DNA of 39,702 bases. Origin: Anaerolineae bacterium. GTDB lineage: Bacteria > Chloroflexota > Anaerolineae > Aggregatilineales > Phototrophicaceae. The stretch is from positions 1 to 39,702 of the forward strand of contig JAPKMO010000034.1 of NCBI GenBank assembly GCA_026645945.1, given 5' to 3'. Shown here in pieces: positions 1 through 9,158 of this stretch. The position numbers and the translations under genes are program-made. Every line of letters begins with the position of its first letter. Within the stretch, counting starts at the first letter, position 1. A model generated the notes under the pieces. That model saw only the letters and a list, made by a program, of their open reading frames with translations, was not told where the DNA came from and did not search any database.

Positions 1-2
1 GG

Positions 3-164
3 CTGACGGTGCTGTTTTTTGTCGTGACAATCATCATGGGTGGGCTGCTGAGTACCGAAAATCCCATGCCGAAAATCGTCCTGACGCTGCACCAGATTGG
101 GCCGATTCTGGCCGCGCTTTCTACCGCTGCAACCCTGTATCTGCTGCTCAATCATAAGCCTTAA
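3..164 (+). CDS. C-terminal fragment of an unidentified membrane protein (cut by window edge)
   Basis: An open frame enters from the left edge and stops at TAA 162-164, leaving 53 residues. The fragment has two hydrophobic stretches (roughly residues 1-17 and 30-48) separated by a polar loop containing STENPMPK, and a short basic tail ending NHKP. This looks like the last two helices of an integral membrane protein. Too little remains to name a family. It is the only reading of this edge that gives a credible protein; the other plus frames meet stops early. Confidence 0.55.
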   Translation: MTVLFFVVTIIMGGLLSTENPMPKIVLTLHQIGPILAALSTAATLYLLLNHKP

Positions 165-310
165 CATTCGAGAGATAGCGGCATTGTGCCTGCAAGTAGC
201 CCCACAGCGCAGAATGTATTATAGTCGGTATAAGAAAACACGGGGCCGCAGGGCGGCGTGTTTTCCCAAACCATCGCCCGGTTGAATATATCTTGTCTGA
301 GGGAGGGTGT

Positions 311-616
311 ATGGACATCGGTGCTTTCATTAGCTGGCTGGTGCAGTCTCCGTTTATCTGCATCGGGTGGATTATTGTGGGCGCGGTGGCGGGCGCGTTG
401 GCCCGCCAGTTGATGGGATCGAAAGACCAGCCATTTATCTCCGATCTGATTCTGGGGCTGCTCGGCGCGCTGGCGGCGGGTTTCCTGGTCGGTCTGTTCG
501 GGGGCATAGACAAGCCTGAAGGCGGCCTGCCGCTGGTGATCGTCAACCTGGTTCTGGCGACTATCGGCGCGGCGGTGCTGATCTTCCTGGGTCGCGTCGT
601 GCGGGGACGCCGGTAG
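311..616 (+). CDS. GlsB/YeaQ/YmgE-family small membrane protein
   Basis: A 101-residue protein with three predicted membrane helices (about residues 12-32, 44-66 and 74-94) and glycine-rich packing such as GAVAGALARQLMG and GLLGALAAGF. These are hallmarks of the transglycosylase-associated / GlsB-YeaQ family, small inner-membrane proteins linked to stress responses whose molecular activity is unknown. I chose the ATG at 311 because GGGAGG (301-306) sits just upstream. A TTG at 293 would add six residues but would place this ribosome site inside the gene. It converges with tadA, only 13 bp between the two stops. Confidence 0.8.
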   Translation: MDIGAFISWLVQSPFICIGWIIVGAVAGALARQLMGSKDQPFISDLILGLLGALAAGFLVGLFGGIDKPEGGLPLVIVNLVLATIGAAVLIFLGRVVRGRR

Positions 617-629
617 CGACATCCGTCTT

Positions 630-1906
<1,277 letters not shown>

Positions 1907-1949
1907 GGTTTTATCCTTAGTAGCGTTAACTCAACCATATACTGATGTA

Positions 1950-2037
1950 CTAAAGGTTTATCCGTAAGCCCACCAGACAGTGGGCTTAAGCCCACTGTCC
2001 TGCTGTCAGATCAATCGGTTTACGGATAGATGCTAAG
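1950..2037. repeat. Dispersed palindromic repeat, copy 1 (about 88 bp)
   Basis: The first of three near-identical elements. It has imperfect terminal inverted repeats (left TTTATCCGTAAGCC; the right end read on the other strand contains TATCCGTAAACC) and a perfect 22-bp palindrome at 1977-1998 centred on CTTAAG. The shared right half contains TCAGATCAATCGGTTT. It lies between two minus-strand genes, 16 bp beyond the stop of the clamp-motif protein. There is no coding potential and no T-run that would make it a standard terminator. Confidence 0.85.
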
Positions 2038-2053
2038 GATAACACCACACCGG

Positions 2054-2473
2054 CTAAAACAGGCTTAACTGCTGCGGCGCGCCGGCGTCCGGCTCGTCAG
2101 TTTCATCGTCAGCGTCGGGCGGTGCGTCGGCCTCGTCAGCCAGCACGGCTTCCTCGCCGGCTGCTGCGCCCTCCACATCGAACGCGGCTTCCGCTTCAGG
2201 TGGTTCATCGGCTTCTGCCGGCATCGAATAAAAGACCTGCCCGGACGGCTGGCCTTCCAGGGGGTGTAAATCCGGCACGAAGTCTTCCGGCGCATCCTCG
2301 ACGCGCAGGGTCGCCAGCACGCGCAGTTCCGCCAGTTCGGTTTCGCCAAAACCGGCCTCCTGCATCACGCCGCGCAGCGTCGGCTCGGTCACGCGGTCGC
2401 CGGTGCGGATGACATGCATATAATGGGCGCGCAGGCATTCGCGCCAGTCGTCGGCGAAGATGTTGTCGCTCAT
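2054..2473 (-). CDS. Small acidic protein with C-terminal sliding-clamp-binding motif
   Basis: A 139-residue protein. The first 75 residues look folded (helical, with W10 and motifs such as TEPTLRGVMQEAGF). Residues 85-134 are an acidic, Ala/Glu/Asp/Pro-rich tail that is probably disordered. The last five residues are QLSLF (135-139), an exact match to the consensus bacterial DNA polymerase sliding-clamp-binding pentapeptide QL(S/D)LF, here at the very end of a flexible tail as in many clamp clients. No enzymatic family is recognised. The start codon directly abuts the stop of the upstream beta-CASP RNase gene (2473/2474), so the pair is almost certainly one transcript. A role in recruiting something to the replication or repair clamp is inferred. 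Confidence 0.75.
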   Translation of the reverse strand: MSDNIFADDWRECLRAHYMHVIRTGDRVTEPTLRGVMQEAGFGETELAELRVLATLRVEDAPEDFVPDLHPLEGQPSGQVFYSMPAEADEPPEAEAAFDVEGAAAGEEAVLADEADAPPDADDETDEPDAGAPQQLSLF

Positions 2474-3880
2474 TTACACCTCAAAAGACTGCTTCCATTC
2501 CGGCACAAAAACGGCCATGCCGTAACGTTCCTTCAGCCCGCCGGCCAGCGCGTCGGCGGCCTGCGGCTCGCCATGCACCAAAAAAGTCTGCTGCGGTTTG
2601 CGCCGGAACGCGCCCGCCCAAGCCAGCAGTTCGTCCCGGTCGGCATGGCCGCTGAAGCCGTCCAGCACCTCCACCTGCGCCCGGCGGGTGTGGGTTTCGC
2701 CAAAAATGCGGACTTCCGGCTGCCGTTCGACCAGCCGCCGCCCCAGCGTGTCCGGGGCCTGCCAGCCGACGATCAGCACCGTATTGTCGGGGTTTTCGAT
2801 GTTGTTTTTAAGATGGTGCAGGATGCGCCCGGTTTCTGCCATGCCGCTGGCGCTGATGATGATGGCCGGCTGGCGCAGGAAGTTCAGCCGTTTGCTTTCT
2901 TCCACCGAGCGCGTATAAGTCACGTCCTGGAAGCCGAACGGGTCGGCCTGGCCGCCCAGATCAAGGATGAACTGGCGGGTTTCGGCATCAAAGCATTCCG
3001 GGTGAGTGCGGAATACATCGGTGGTATTGACAGCCAGCGGGCTGTCTACGAAGATCGGCAGGCGGGGAATGTCGCCCCGGTTCGCCAGCTGGTGCAGGGT
3101 GTAAACCAACTGCTGCGTGCGGCCAACGGCGAAAGCCGGGACAATGACTTTACCGCCGCGCCGGTAGGTTTCCACCACGATGCGTTCAAGTTCGCGCTCG
3201 GCGTCCGGGTAGGGCGGGTGCAGGCGGTTGCCGTAGGTGCTTTCCATGATGAGCAGATCGGCGGAATCCACCATCTGCGGGTCGCGGATGATGGGAATGC
3301 CGACGCGCCCCAGGTCGCCGCTGAAGACCAGCCGCACGTCGCGGTGCGCTTCGTGGTCTTCGATGTCCAGGATGACGATGGCGCTGCCGAGCATATGCCC
3401 GGCGTCCAGGAAGGTCAGGTAAACGCCGGGCAAAACCTGGCGCTGGCGGCTGTAGTTTTGCGATACAAAACTATCCAGGCTGGCTTCGGCGTCCGCCTGG
3501 GTGTAAATCGGCTCGACCGGCGGTTTGCCGCGTTTGCGATTTTTTTTATTGACGTACTCCACGTCCCGTTCCTGGATGTGGCCGCTGTCCAGCAGCATGA
3601 CGGCGCACAGGTCGCGGGTGGCGTGGGTGCAGATGATGTCGCCGCCGAAGCCGTTTTTGACCAGATTCGGGATATTGCCGGAATGGTCAATGTGGGCGTG
3701 CGACAGAATCATCACATCCACCGACTGCGGATCGAAAGGCAGGCGGCGGTTGCGCTCTTGCGACTCGGCGCGTTTGCCGTGGTATAGGCCGCAGTCCAGC
3801 AGAATACGCTTTCCGTTCACTTCGATCATATGCTGCGAGCCGGTGACGGTTTGCGCCGCCCCGTAGAAGCTTAACCGCAT
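2474..3880 (-). CDS. MBL-fold/beta-CASP ribonuclease-like metallohydrolase
   Basis: A 468-residue protein of the CPSF73/YSH1-like bacterial family. The metallo-beta-lactamase zinc motif HAHIDH is at residues 61-66 (HxHxDH), with SGDLGR further on supplying the bridging Asp. The beta-CASP region carries MESTYGNR, PAFAVGRTQQ, ISASGMAETGRI and SGHADRDEL. The family acts on RNA as endo- and/or 5' exonuclease in the cytoplasm. The start at 3880 (MRLSFYGAAQTVTGS) was chosen because the family begins exactly there. The frame stays open for 52 more codons upstream, but that extension is not family-like. It is immediately followed by the clamp-motif protein gene. Confidence 0.9.
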   Translation of the reverse strand: MRLSFYGAAQTVTGSQHMIEVNGKRILLDCGLYHGKRAESQERNRRLPFDPQSVDVMILSHAHIDHSGNIPNLVKNGFGGDIICTHATRDLCAVMLLDSGHIQERDVEYVNKKNRKRGKPPVEPIYTQADAEASLDSFVSQNYSRQRQVLPGVYLTFLDAGHMLGSAIVILDIEDHEAHRDVRLVFSGDLGRVGIPIIRDPQMVDSADLLIMESTYGNRLHPPYPDAERELERIVVETYRRGGKVIVPAFAVGRTQQLVYTLHQLANRGDIPRLPIFVDSPLAVNTTDVFRTHPECFDAETRQFILDLGGQADPFGFQDVTYTRSVEESKRLNFLRQPAIIISASGMAETGRILHHLKNNIENPDNTVLIVGWQAPDTLGRRLVERQPEVRIFGETHTRRAQVEVLDGFSGHADRDELLAWAGAFRRKPQQTFLVHGEPQAADALAGGLKERYGMAVFVPEWKQSFEV

Positions 3881-4054
3881 AGTGATTCCCCGGCTTTCTG
3901 GCGGGCCTAAAGCCCTGAAAAGGGTGAGAGCGAATCCAGACCAGCACTTTCGATCATACAACAATTGTTGACCGGTGGCGAAACGGCGCAGCACGCCTAA
4001 TAGGACAAACGTATATCCTATCCAATTCAAGGCCATAAAGGGTTACGGTGGTTC

Positions 4055-4082
4055 GTAGGGGCGCCAGGCCTGGCGCCCCTAC
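4055..4082. repeat. 28-bp perfect palindrome beginning GTAGGGGC
   Basis: The sequence from 4055 to 4082 reads identically on both strands (GTAGGGGCGCCAGG and its complement). A related but imperfect hairpin starting with GTAGGGGC lies at 5371-5396, and a partial similarity (GGGGGCGGG) occurs at 35921. The shared start suggests a dispersed intergenic hairpin. It could form a very stable cruciform or RNA stem, but there is no T-run after it. Confidence 0.7.
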
Positions 4083-4114
4083 CTGCCAAACGATCTTTAC
4101 AGATTGAAAACTCA

Positions 4115-4202
4115 TTAAGAGTTTATCCGTCAACCCACCAGACAGTGGGCTTAAGCCCACTGTTCGGCTATCAGATCAATCGGTTTATGGATAGGTTCTA
4201 AG
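4115..4202. repeat. Dispersed palindromic repeat, copy 2 (about 88 bp)
   Basis: Collinear with copies 1 and 3. TTTATCCGT begins at 4122, the 22-bp palindrome is at 4142-4163 (core CAGTGGGCTTAAGCCCACTG), and TCAGATCAATCGGTTTATGG and a terminal TCTAAG follow. The outer ends are imperfect inverted repeats of about 20 bp. It lies 27 bp beyond the stop of the P1 peptidase gene. Confidence 0.85.
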
Positions 4203-4229
4203 GTTTTATATGCGTTTACCCCGCCCTGC

Positions 4230-5330
4230 CTAAAGCCGCCGGTAATGCCGCAGCAGGTCGGCCAGTTGGTCGAGCGGGAGGGCGTGCAGCGTATTGCCGT
4301 CGCGCCCGGTCAGCGTCTGCGCCGCCACCATCGAATTAAGAATGGCCTCCTCGACCGACTCTACCGCCGCCTTAAAACACTCGTCCATCGCCGGGCCGGA
4401 TTCCGCCCATCGCGTGACGGCCTGCACCTCATCCGGCGGCTGCTGTTCCAGGACATAATGCGGCCAGGGGTTGGCGGTCGAAAACGCGATCACAAAATCA
4501 CCGCTGCCGTCCTGCCCGATTGAACCAACGCGCCCCAGCCCGAAGGCCGCCCGCATCGCCAGCCGCTCCAACTGGCGGGAGTCAAACGGTGCGTCGGTTG
4601 CCAGCACCATCATAATTGAGCCGGGGCCGGGTTCCGGCAGGCAGCGGTCGAGGAAATGTTTGCCGATGGGCGCGCCCATCACCAGCAAATCGCCCCGCAG
4701 GCCGAAATTCGACTGCACCAGCGCGCCGACGGTAAAGCGGCCATCCAGCACCCGGCGCGAAGCCGTGCCGATGCCGCCCTTAAACTGGAAACACTGTGTC
4801 CCCGTCCCTGCGCCGACGTTCCCTTCTGCCACCGGACCGTCACTGGCAGACTCGATGGCTTCCCAGACGTGCGCTTCGGTAACGTGCCGCCCCTGGATGT
4901 CATTCAGAAAACCGTCGTTGCACTCGCCCACCACCGGGCAAACCGTCCCCGCCGTGATGCCGATGTCCGGGTTATCGCGCAGCATGTAGGCCACCAGCGC
5001 GTCCGCCGCCCGCCCCACATTCAGCGTATTGGTGAGGATGATCGGCGTTTCGATCACGCCGCGCTCGCGGATTTGCTCGAAGCCGGTAGCCTTGCCAAAG
5101 CCGTTGATCGTCCGCACTCCGGCGGGGACTTTCAGCCGGTAGAGGTTGCCGCCGTGCGGCAGGATGGCCGTCACGCCGGTTCTCACCGGCCCCTCGCCCG
5201 GACGGAGCGGGCCTTCGCCGGAAACTAACGTGACGTGGCCGACGCGCACGCCGGGTACGTCGGTGATGGCGTTAAACGCGCCGGTCGGCAGGTCGCCCGG
5301 CGCAGCGCCCAGGTCGCGTAAACGAGTCAA
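4230..5330 (-). CDS. P1-family (DmpA/BapA-like) self-processing peptidase
   Basis: About 366 residues, an N-terminal-nucleophile hydrolase of peptidase family S58/P1. It includes the typical opening LRDLGAAPGDLPTGAFNAIT, then AITDVPGVRVGHVT, VVGECNDGFLND, a GAGTGTQCFQFKGGIG loop and GSIMMVLATDAP. The probable autocleavage site is Gly237-Ser238, with Ser238 becoming the nucleophile of the beta subunit. Family members release N-terminal D- or beta-amino acids from peptides; the substrate here is unknown. I prefer a TTG start at 5330, with AAAGGA about 11 bp upstream. An ATG at 5402 would add 24 residues encoded by an intergenic hairpin (5371-5396) that do not resemble the family. The gene lies 87 bp downstream of the aldo/keto reductase gene. 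Confidence 0.87.
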   Translation of the reverse strand: MTRLRDLGAAPGDLPTGAFNAITDVPGVRVGHVTLVSGEGPLRPGEGPVRTGVTAILPHGGNLYRLKVPAGVRTINGFGKATGFEQIRERGVIETPIILTNTLNVGRAADALVAYMLRDNPDIGITAGTVCPVVGECNDGFLNDIQGRHVTEAHVWEAIESASDGPVAEGNVGAGTGTQCFQFKGGIGTASRRVLDGRFTVGALVQSNFGLRGDLLVMGAPIGKHFLDRCLPEPGPGSIMMVLATDAPFDSRQLERLAMRAAFGLGRVGSIGQDGSGDFVIAFSTANPWPHYVLEQQPPDEVQAVTRWAESGPAMDECFKAAVESVEEAILNSMVAAQTLTGRDGNTLHALPLDQLADLLRHYRRL

Positions 5331-5370
5331 GATATAGTCGTTCCTTTCGTGTGATTGGGTATCCGTCCAG

Positions 5371-5396
5371 GTAGGGGCGGGTTTAGAAACCTGCCC
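5371..5396. repeat. Intergenic hairpin related to the GTAGGGGC palindrome
   Basis: GTAGGGGCGGGTTT followed by AGAAACCTGCCC forms a 10-bp stem with one mismatch and a two-base loop. It lies between the aldo/keto reductase stop and the P1 peptidase start. It shares GTAGGGGC with the palindrome at 4055-4082. It may be a transcript-processing or attenuation hairpin, or simply a dispersed repeat. Confidence 0.5.
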
Positions 5397-5417
5397 GCAC
5401 ACCCGCAGCAGCCGTCA

Positions 5418-6404
5418 TCACCAGCGGTGATGCACCTGAGCGCGAACGTATTTGCCGTAAATTTCCCGCACCCGTGCCATCTGCACCTCGGTCAGCGGCG
5501 GCAGATCGGCGGCGGCGATATTATCCTCCACCTGCGACGGGCGTTTGGCGCCGGGGATGGCGCAGCTCACGGCGTCGAACATCAAAATCCAGCGCAGCGC
5601 CACCTGCGCCAGCGTGGCTCCATCTTTGAACACGGCCTTCAGCTCCTCGACCGCCTGCAAGCCAGTTTCAAAATCCACGCCGGAAAAGGTTTCGCCTCGG
5701 TCGAAGGACTGGCCGTAGCGGTTGAAATTGCGGTGGTCATCGGCGGCGAAACTGCTCTCGCGGGACATCTTGCCGGTCAGCAGGCCGCTCGCCAGCGGCA
5801 CGCGCGCCAGGATGCCGACCTTGCGGCGTTTGGCCTCCGGGAAAAACAGCTCCGACGGGCGGTGGCGGAACATATTAAAGATGATCTGCACGCTTTGGAC
5901 GCCGGGATACTCGATAGCCTTAAGCGCCTCCTCCACCCGCTCCACGCTGACGCCGTAATAGCGGATTTTCCCGGCCTTCACCAGATCGTCTAAATAACCG
6001 AACACTTCTGGCATATAGTAAACATCGGTCGGCGGGCAGTGAAGCTGCACCAGATCGAGGCAGTCGGTATCCAGATTTTGCAGGCTGCTGTCTATCCAGG
6101 TGTTCAGGTTTTCGGCGCTGTAGCCTTCGGCGACCTGTTTGGGCAGCCGCCGCCCGGCTTTGGTGGCGACGATGATCTGCTCGCCGGGGCGCTGGCGTTT
6201 AAGCTGTGCGATCAGGCGCTCGCTGTGGCCGTCGCCGTAAACATCCGCCGTGTCAATGAAGTTCACGCCCCGGTCAACCGCCGCGTGCAGCGCGGCCATC
6301 GAATCGGCGTCATCCACCTGCCCCCAGGCCGAACCAATCGCCCAGGCGCCGAAGCTGATCTCCGATACCTGCCAGCCGGTGCGTCCCAGTTCGCGGTAGC
6401 GCAT
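5418..6404 (-). CDS. Aldo/keto reductase
   Basis: A 328-residue (alpha/beta)8-barrel NADPH-dependent oxidoreductase. The catalytic tetrad is visible: D51 and Y56 (FIDTADVYGDG), K82 (VATKAG) and H122 (LVQLHCPP). The C-terminal part AIPGAKRPSQVEDNIAA is the usual cofactor-binding segment. It resembles the general-stress YhdN/L-glyceraldehyde-reductase branch, which reduces aldehydes and ketones to alcohols; the physiological substrate cannot be read from sequence. GGGGAGGG lies just before the ATG, a strong ribosome site. Its product has no obvious pathway link to the P1 peptidase 87 bp downstream. Confidence 0.92.
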   Translation of the reverse strand: MRYRELGRTGWQVSEISFGAWAIGSAWGQVDDADSMAALHAAVDRGVNFIDTADVYGDGHSERLIAQLKRQRPGEQIIVATKAGRRLPKQVAEGYSAENLNTWIDSSLQNLDTDCLDLVQLHCPPTDVYYMPEVFGYLDDLVKAGKIRYYGVSVERVEEALKAIEYPGVQSVQIIFNMFRHRPSELFFPEAKRRKVGILARVPLASGLLTGKMSRESSFAADDHRNFNRYGQSFDRGETFSGVDFETGLQAVEELKAVFKDGATLAQVALRWILMFDAVSCAIPGAKRPSQVEDNIAAADLPPLTEVQMARVREIYGKYVRAQVHHRW

Positions 6405-6596
6405 GATAATCCCTCCCCAACCTGTTCGGAAAAATCGGTATGAGGATTATAAATCAACCGTCGGGGGAAAGCACACTCGTCCGGTTATGTCCGCCGGGGC
6501 TGCTGCAAGAGCGAGGCCCTGTTAACCGACGATCGGCATGAGTGCTGCGGGGGCAGGTTTCCAGGCCCGCCCATATTTTGCGTTGAGTTTTCCGGC

Positions 6597-7487
6597 TTAT
6601 GGGTTCAGCGCCGCCTGCACCTGGAAGGCGGTTGCTTCCGGCGCGGCGGGCGACAGCAAGTCCACGCGGAACACGCCAATCGTGTACTGTCCCGCCGCCG
6701 GCAGCGTGAAGCGCGTGTTGAGCGTTTGCGACGTGACCAGGCTGGCCTGGAACACGACTTCGTTATTGGCCGACAGCACCACCAGGCCGAGATTGAGATT
6801 GCCGGAAAGGCGGTTAACGGTCAGGTCGAGGTTCGTGCCGCCGCTGGCATCCAGCGCGAAGGCGAAAACTTCGCCGCCCGTCGGCGTGACCGCGCCGGTC
6901 ATCGGCGTGCCGGCGATCAGCGGCAGCGGGATGGCACTGGCGAAATCCACCGGCGCAAGGCCGGGGAAGCCGACGAAGTTGGCGGGGAGAGTGGGCAGCA
7001 CCGGAGTAGGGGGCGCTGGTGGCGCTACGTCACCGGGATTAATCACCGTGCCGGTGTCTGTGACGCACCCGATCCGCAGCCTGAACGCGCCTACAGCTTC
7101 TTCGTTAGCAAGCTGTATCGTATACAATCCACGTTCACCCAGCACGCCGGTTTCGAGGGCAATGTTCGGGAGATAACTATCGCTGAAGTTAAACAACTCG
7201 TCACGCGCGGACACGACCACCGCGCCCGATGGCGCTAAAAGGCCGCTGCCTTTGCTCTTTACGTTGGAAACCACATTAAACAGCAGGTAATCGCCAAAAC
7301 GCTCTGTCTCGAACCACAGCTTATAGCCGGGCGAAAGTTCAATTTGAAATGTCAGGACAGACTTGCTTTCCGCAAACTCGGCGGTGGCGATATTGCCACA
7401 CTCAACGCGGCTTGATGTCTGCCCGTAGACTGATTGAGCGTTGACCAGAACGACACTTAAAAACAGAATCAGCATAACACGACGCAT
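6597..7487 (-). CDS. Secreted protein with two beta-sandwich (PPC-like) domains
   Basis: About 296 residues. An N-terminal signal peptide (MRRVMLILFLSVVLVNAQS) probably ends around VYG-Q. Two beta-rich domains flank a Pro-rich linker (VAPPAPPTPVLPTLP). The second domain has the pattern of bacterial pre-peptidase C-terminal-like domains: GGEVFAFALDA, LDLTVNRLSGNLNLGLVVLS and FTLPAAGQYTIGVFR. Its role is probably surface or adhesive. I chose the start at 7487 because GGAGG lies 8 bp upstream; an ATG at 7502 would place that ribosome site inside the gene. The TIR-protein gene ends 29 bp upstream on the same strand, so they may form an operon. No enzyme motif was seen. Confidence 0.7.
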   Translation of the reverse strand: MRRVMLILFLSVVLVNAQSVYGQTSSRVECGNIATAEFAESKSVLTFQIELSPGYKLWFETERFGDYLLFNVVSNVKSKGSGLLAPSGAVVVSARDELFNFSDSYLPNIALETGVLGERGLYTIQLANEEAVGAFRLRIGCVTDTGTVINPGDVAPPAPPTPVLPTLPANFVGFPGLAPVDFASAIPLPLIAGTPMTGAVTPTGGEVFAFALDASGGTNLDLTVNRLSGNLNLGLVVLSANNEVVFQASLVTSQTLNTRFTLPAAGQYTIGVFRVDLLSPAAPEATAFQVQAALNP

Positions 7488-7516
7488 AACCATAACCTCC
7501 ACTCGATAACATTAGC

Positions 7517-8929
7517 TCACGGTAAAATCGGACAGGCTGGTGAAACACTGACATATTCGATTCCAATCCATCCCAACTGCACCTGGGTGGCCGCATCAGC
7601 GATGCGATACACCTGGTCGCTGGATGGCCCGGTAGGCGGATCCAGAATGATAATCTGCCGTCCGGCTTCAATATCATAGCGCGTCCGGTCGTTTGCCGTA
7701 TCACGTCGAAGCTGCTTGATCGGATTTCCGCGCGCTGTGGTGATCGTCGCCGCGCACGGATAACCCTGTGTCACCGGCGCTGTGGTCGCCGCCGGCTGCA
7801 CGAGCGCCGCGCCGGTGTACGCCACGTCGCAGCTTGGGCTGCTGCCGGGGCAGACAATAATCAACTGCTCGCCGTTGAGCGCCACAAGATCGCGCGGGCG
7901 GTTGGTCGTGAAGTCGTACCAGAACACGTCGGCGCGTGTCACCTCGCGGCGAAAAACTTTCTGCGTATTCGCGCAGGCGTCCGGCAGGGGCGAACTGCTG
8001 CCGGCTTCCCGGTAGACGAAACACGCGCCAGGTTCGGCCAGGCCGCCGGTGAGCGCCAGCACGTCAAAATCGTCGGCGGGATGCCGGGTGACGATTGCGC
8101 CAAACGAGTCCTCGTAACGCAGGTTCAGGCCGCGTAAATCCACTGACGCGGACGCCTGCACGACGATGGTCAGCGTGTCGGGCGAGGTGATGAGCCGCAG
8201 GGCAGCCTCCCTGGTCGGCGCGTCGGTTGGAACAGCCGAAACGGGTGCGGTCGGAAACGGCGCGTTGGTCGGAACAACCGGCACGGGCGTTGCCGGAACC
8301 GGCGGCGTGCTGGTGGGCGTGAGGGATGTATCGGTCGGGCGCGGCGCGTCGGTGGGTGCGGTAGTCGGCGTGGCCGATTGCCCGATCAGCCCCAATGCCT
8401 GAAACCATTCGGTGCGCGTCTGCTCCGGGAACAACGCCAGAAAAGCCAGTATCAGCGCGATGATCGTCGCCAGCGCACCCCCGCCAATCCACTTCAGCAG
8501 CCGCCGGGGACGCCCGATTTGCAGCGTCTGCTTGATTCGATCAAAGGCCGGTTCGGGGCTTTCATAGTCGAACTTCACAGCCTGGTACTCGGCCAGGTCT
8601 TTGATCGTTTCCGGCAGCGTCACATCCTGAAAAGTGAATCCCTGCGTCAGCAGGGGGATAATCACTTTCTGGTGGCGCAGGGCGGTTTCGATCTCTTTCC
8701 TGACCCACTCCGATTCCAGGGTATCGGGCGCGAGAATCACCAGGAAATAACGGCGGTTGATGAGTTCGCGCTCCAATGCTGCCGACCAGCGCGCGCCGCC
8801 TTCGATGTCGGCCACGTCAAAAAATACATCCACGCCCATCCTGTTCAGATGGTCGTTCAGATAGCGCGCCAGATCGGCGCTGGACTTCCGGCGGTAGCTC
8901 AGGAAAAGTGTCGGTTTTTCGACCATCAT
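7517..8929 (-). CDS. Membrane-anchored TIR-domain protein
   Basis: A 470-residue protein. A TIR domain fills residues 5-135: LFLSYRRKSSADLARYL, VDVFFDVADIEGG and LVILAPDTLESEWVRKEI. Glu79 in WVRKE aligns with the catalytic Glu642 of the human NADase SARM1 (WVHKE), and IIPLL plus the following segment is also SARM1-like, so NAD+ cleavage is plausible. One membrane helix (about 147-167) follows, then a Pro/Thr-rich linker (about 184-240). The likely exported C-terminal half has four or more cysteines and ends in an SH3b-like stretch (TARGNPIKQLRRDT to GWIGIEYVSV). The TIR domain should be cytoplasmic and the C-terminus outside. The secreted beta-sandwich protein gene follows 29 bp downstream. 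ATG 8929 is followed by a second ATG. Confidence 0.85.
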   Translation of the reverse strand: MMVEKPTLFLSYRRKSSADLARYLNDHLNRMGVDVFFDVADIEGGARWSAALERELINRRYFLVILAPDTLESEWVRKEIETALRHQKVIIPLLTQGFTFQDVTLPETIKDLAEYQAVKFDYESPEPAFDRIKQTLQIGRPRRLLKWIGGGALATIIALILAFLALFPEQTRTEWFQALGLIGQSATPTTAPTDAPRPTDTSLTPTSTPPVPATPVPVVPTNAPFPTAPVSAVPTDAPTREAALRLITSPDTLTIVVQASASVDLRGLNLRYEDSFGAIVTRHPADDFDVLALTGGLAEPGACFVYREAGSSSPLPDACANTQKVFRREVTRADVFWYDFTTNRPRDLVALNGEQLIIVCPGSSPSCDVAYTGAALVQPAATTAPVTQGYPCAATITTARGNPIKQLRRDTANDRTRYDIEAGRQIIILDPPTGPSSDQVYRIADAATQVQLGWIGIEYVSVSPACPILP

Positions 8930-9025
8930 CTTTTACGGTGGGATAGGATAATGACATTGATATTATCCAAATTTCCAGTTTTACGAAACATTTCCGCCGG
9001 TCGCCGGCAGCGCGCTTTCCGGCTG

Positions 9026-9063
9026 CAATCAAGCTGCCGGCAAACAATCAAGCTGCCGGCAAA
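9026..9063. repeat. 19-bp direct tandem repeat, two perfect copies
   Basis: CAATCAAGCTGCCGGCAAA occurs at 9026-9044 and again at 9045-9063 without any mismatch or spacer. It lies in the 229-bp region between the divergent TIR-protein and uvrC genes, so it could be a recent slippage duplication or a two-site operator. Confidence 0.8.
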
Positions 9064-9158
9064 ATGGAAACAATCTGGTAACACACCCCTCGCCGCCCGT
9101 CACGTTTGGCGCTACAATAGAACGAAAATTCAACCTGAAACTGGCTTGTTGTAAACCT

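Larger units (their letters stand above)
3881..4229. other. Gene-free stretch of 349 bp with palindromes and a repeat
   Basis: No credible gene is seen on either strand. It contains the small palindrome CAACAATTGTTG (3959-3970), about 80 bp upstream of the RNase start and so a possible operator. It also holds a 28-bp perfect palindrome at 4055-4082 and copy 2 of the dispersed repeat at 4115-4202. The promoter for the RNase gene and its downstream partner should lie here on the minus strand, but no convincing -35/-10 pair stands out. Confidence 0.6.

Noticed and set aside
1977..1998. Rho-independent terminator at the repeat palindrome
   Set aside because: Stem is good but no U-run follows on either strand in any copy.
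1907..2053. tRNA or small RNA gene in the gaps
   Set aside because: I looked for cloverleaf arms and TTCGANTC-like loops in this gap and the other intergenic regions; only the repeat palindromes are present.
2414..3787. 457-codon plus-strand open frame over the RNase gene
   Set aside because: Antisense to conserved metallo-beta-lactamase motifs; sequence is His/Val/Gln-rich without family features.
3881..4036. 52-codon N-terminal extension of the RNase
   Set aside because: Family begins at MRLSFYG; the extension covers the intergenic region and has no homology-like features.
7517..8929. Part of a known TIR anti-phage system (Thoeris, CBASS-TIR)
   Set aside because: No ThsA, SAVED, STING or nucleotidyltransferase partner is seen next to it.
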